DNA of 51,770 nucleotides, taken from contig JAPPHD010000070.1 of the NCBI GenBank assembly GCA_028821125.1, positions 1 to 51,770 on the forward strand, in the 5' to 3' direction. This document shows positions 50,869-51,770 of this stretch, one piece after another (the first letter of the stretch is position 1; each line of letters begins with the position of its first letter). The position numbers and the translations under genes are program-made. The DNA comes from Gammaproteobacteria bacterium (lineage in GTDB: Bacteria > Pseudomonadota > Gammaproteobacteria > Pseudomonadales > Azotimanducaceae). The notes beneath the pieces were generated by a model. That model was not told the DNA's origin, made no database searches, and worked only from the letters and a program-made list of their open reading frames with translations.

Positions 50869-51770
50869 ATGAACCTGGACTACACCGGGGAGTATCTGGT
50901 CTTTCAGGAGGAAGTGCGCGCCTTCCTGGCGGAGAACTGGCCGCCGAAGGGCGTGGACCTCGACCTGGACCGGGCAGCCGCGGTGCGGGCGTTCCGGCTC
51001 AAGGCCATCGAGAAGGGCTACCTGTACCGGGGCATTCCCCGGCGCTTCGGCGGTTCGGAACAGGAAGCCGACCCGCTCAGGGCGCGCATCATCACCGAGG
51101 AGTTCATCGCCGCGCGTGCGCCGCGGGAGATCGAGGGAAACGGCATTTCCCGGGTGGTGCCCACCCTGCTGCAGTGGGGCAGCGAATGGCAGAAGGAGAG
51201 GTTCATCCCGCCCGCCATTCACGGCGATCACATCTGGTGCCAGGGCTACTCCGAGCCGGGCGCCGGCTCCGACCTCGCCGGCTTGCGCACCCGGGCCGAA
51301 CTGGTGGGCGATGAGTGGGTGATCAACGGCCAGAAGGTGTGGACGAGCCGCGCGCACCTGTCGGACTACATGTTCGCCCTGGTGCGCACCGAACCCGACG
51401 AGCCGCGTCACGCCGGCATCTCCTACCTGCTGTTGCCCATGGACCAGCCCGGCATCGAGGTGCGGCGGCTGCGGCAGATCACCGGCGGCGCCTCGTTCAA
51501 CGAGGTTTTCTTCACCGATGCCAGAACCCGCGCCGACTGGATAGTCGGCGAGCGAGGCAAGGGTTGGGAGGTTTCCCGCACCACCTTGAAGTTCGAACGC
51601 GATCAGCTCGGCGGGCCGGAGCAGGGCCGCGAGCTGTACCGCAAGATCGTGGGTCTCGCCCGGCGCACCGCGCGCAACGGGGTGCAGGCCATCAAGGACC
51701 CGGAAGTCCGCCAGTGGCTAGCCCGAAAATCTCACCAAAAAATTGGAATGGGATCTCGATTTGTCGGATA
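50869..51770 (+). CDS. Acyl-CoA dehydrogenase, 3' end outside or disrupted
   Basis: The frame from ATG 50869 (GGGAGG 11 bases upstream) encodes an acyl-CoA dehydrogenase: QGYSEPGAGSDLAGLRTRAE (substrate/FAD region), INGQKVWTSRAHLSDYMFAL, and TLKFERDQLGG. Its N-terminal helices (FQEEVRAFLAENWPP) fit the family. Similarity holds to the DPEVRQWLA segment at about 51723, after which the sequence becomes AT-rich and reads RKSHQKIGMGSRFVG instead of the expected helix. No stop is reached. The gene is either interrupted by an insertion or joined to foreign sequence at the edge. Confidence 0.85.
   Translation, partial: MNLDYTGEYLVFQEEVRAFLAENWPPKGVDLDLDRAAAVRAFRLKAIEKGYLYRGIPRRFGGSEQEADPLRARIITEEFIAARAPREIEGNGISRVVPTLLQWGSEWQKERFIPPAIHGDHIWCQGYSEPGAGSDLAGLRTRAELVGDEWVINGQKVWTSRAHLSDYMFALVRTEPDEPRHAGISYLLLPMDQPGIEVRRLRQITGGASFNEVFFTDARTRADWIVGERGKGWEVSRTTLKFERDQLGGPEQGRELYRKIVGLARRTARNGVQAIKDPEVRQWLARKSHQKIGMGSRFVG

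Noticed and set aside
1-51770. CRISPR array, tRNA, rRNA or prophage
   Set aside because: No regularly spaced repeats, tRNA-like CCA-ended cloverleaf, rRNA stretch or phage structural gene was noticed on reading both strands.

Overview
The window looks like chromosomal DNA from a high-GC proteobacterium, most likely a gammaproteobacterium of marine or host-associated type. This is inferred from a TonB-dependent receptor, a wax-ester-synthase-like acyltransferase, expanded CoA-linked catabolic families, frequent GTG/TTG starts, dense packing and many toxin-antitoxin modules. There is no rRNA, tRNA, CRISPR array, phage or replication gene to fix the taxon.

Layout. (1) 1-10.3 kb: a frameshifted BrnT-type toxin gene at the left edge; a minus-strand operon of MFS transporter, WS/DGAT acyltransferase and DUF3604 protein; then two paralogous FAD amine-oxidase-like genes flanking a secreted NTF2-like protein and a Tat-exported spermidine-dehydrogenase-like flavoprotein. 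(2) 10.5-18 kb: acyl-CoA ligase, MaoC hydratase 2 and an SDR (together resembling a split peroxisomal-type multifunctional enzyme), then a hydantoinase/oxoprolinase A-B pair. (3) 18-21.5 kb: an accessory island with a PIN-toxin pair, three truncated foreign gene pieces (IS91-like tail, IS3 OrfA head, COG2865 tail), a repeat fragment and a RES/Xre toxin-antitoxin operon. (4) 21.5-27.3 kb: amidohydrolase, N-acyl-D-amino-acid-deacylase-like enzyme, cupin and a TonB receptor, all on the minus strand. (5) 27.3-28.7 kb: a VapC/AbrB-type toxin-antitoxin pair whose 3' end is joined to a copied piece of an SDR gene found 5 kb away, plus repeat debris. (6) 28.7-51.8 kb: a large catabolic block with GST, two class III CoA-transferases, SDRs, two cytochrome P450s with a ferredoxin, alpha/beta hydrolase, nitronate monooxygenase-like enzyme, CoA ligase, aldehyde dehydrogenase, a DUF35/thiolase-like pair, a FadR-like regulator, two acyl-CoA dehydrogenases, an isochorismatase-like protein and an NTF2-like protein.

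How it fits together. The genes describe uptake (TonB receptor, MFS), oxidation (P450/ferredoxin, SDRs, aldehyde dehydrogenase), CoA activation (two AMP-forming ligases, two CoA-transferases), beta-oxidation-like steps (acyl-CoA dehydrogenases, hydratase 2, SDRs) and carbon-carbon cleavage (thiolase-like + DUF35). This suits breakdown of a branched, alicyclic, terpenoid- or sterol-like acid, but nothing in the sequence names the substrate. Amine/amide genes (FAD amine oxidases, HyuAB, deacylase) suggest parallel use of nitrogenous organics.

The most unusual structures are non-coding: a 181-bp foldback element between two beta-oxidation genes with partial copies elsewhere, a second large nested palindrome at 31.84-32.12 kb, a 63/64-bp duplication of an SDR fragment that supplies a VapC stop codon, and an abrupt change of sequence character about 50 bp before the right edge. 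I did not find a clearly new multi-gene defence or biosynthetic system. The least familiar coding parts are the P450-ferredoxin-AttH-like gene neighbourhood and the altered isochorismatase-like protein.
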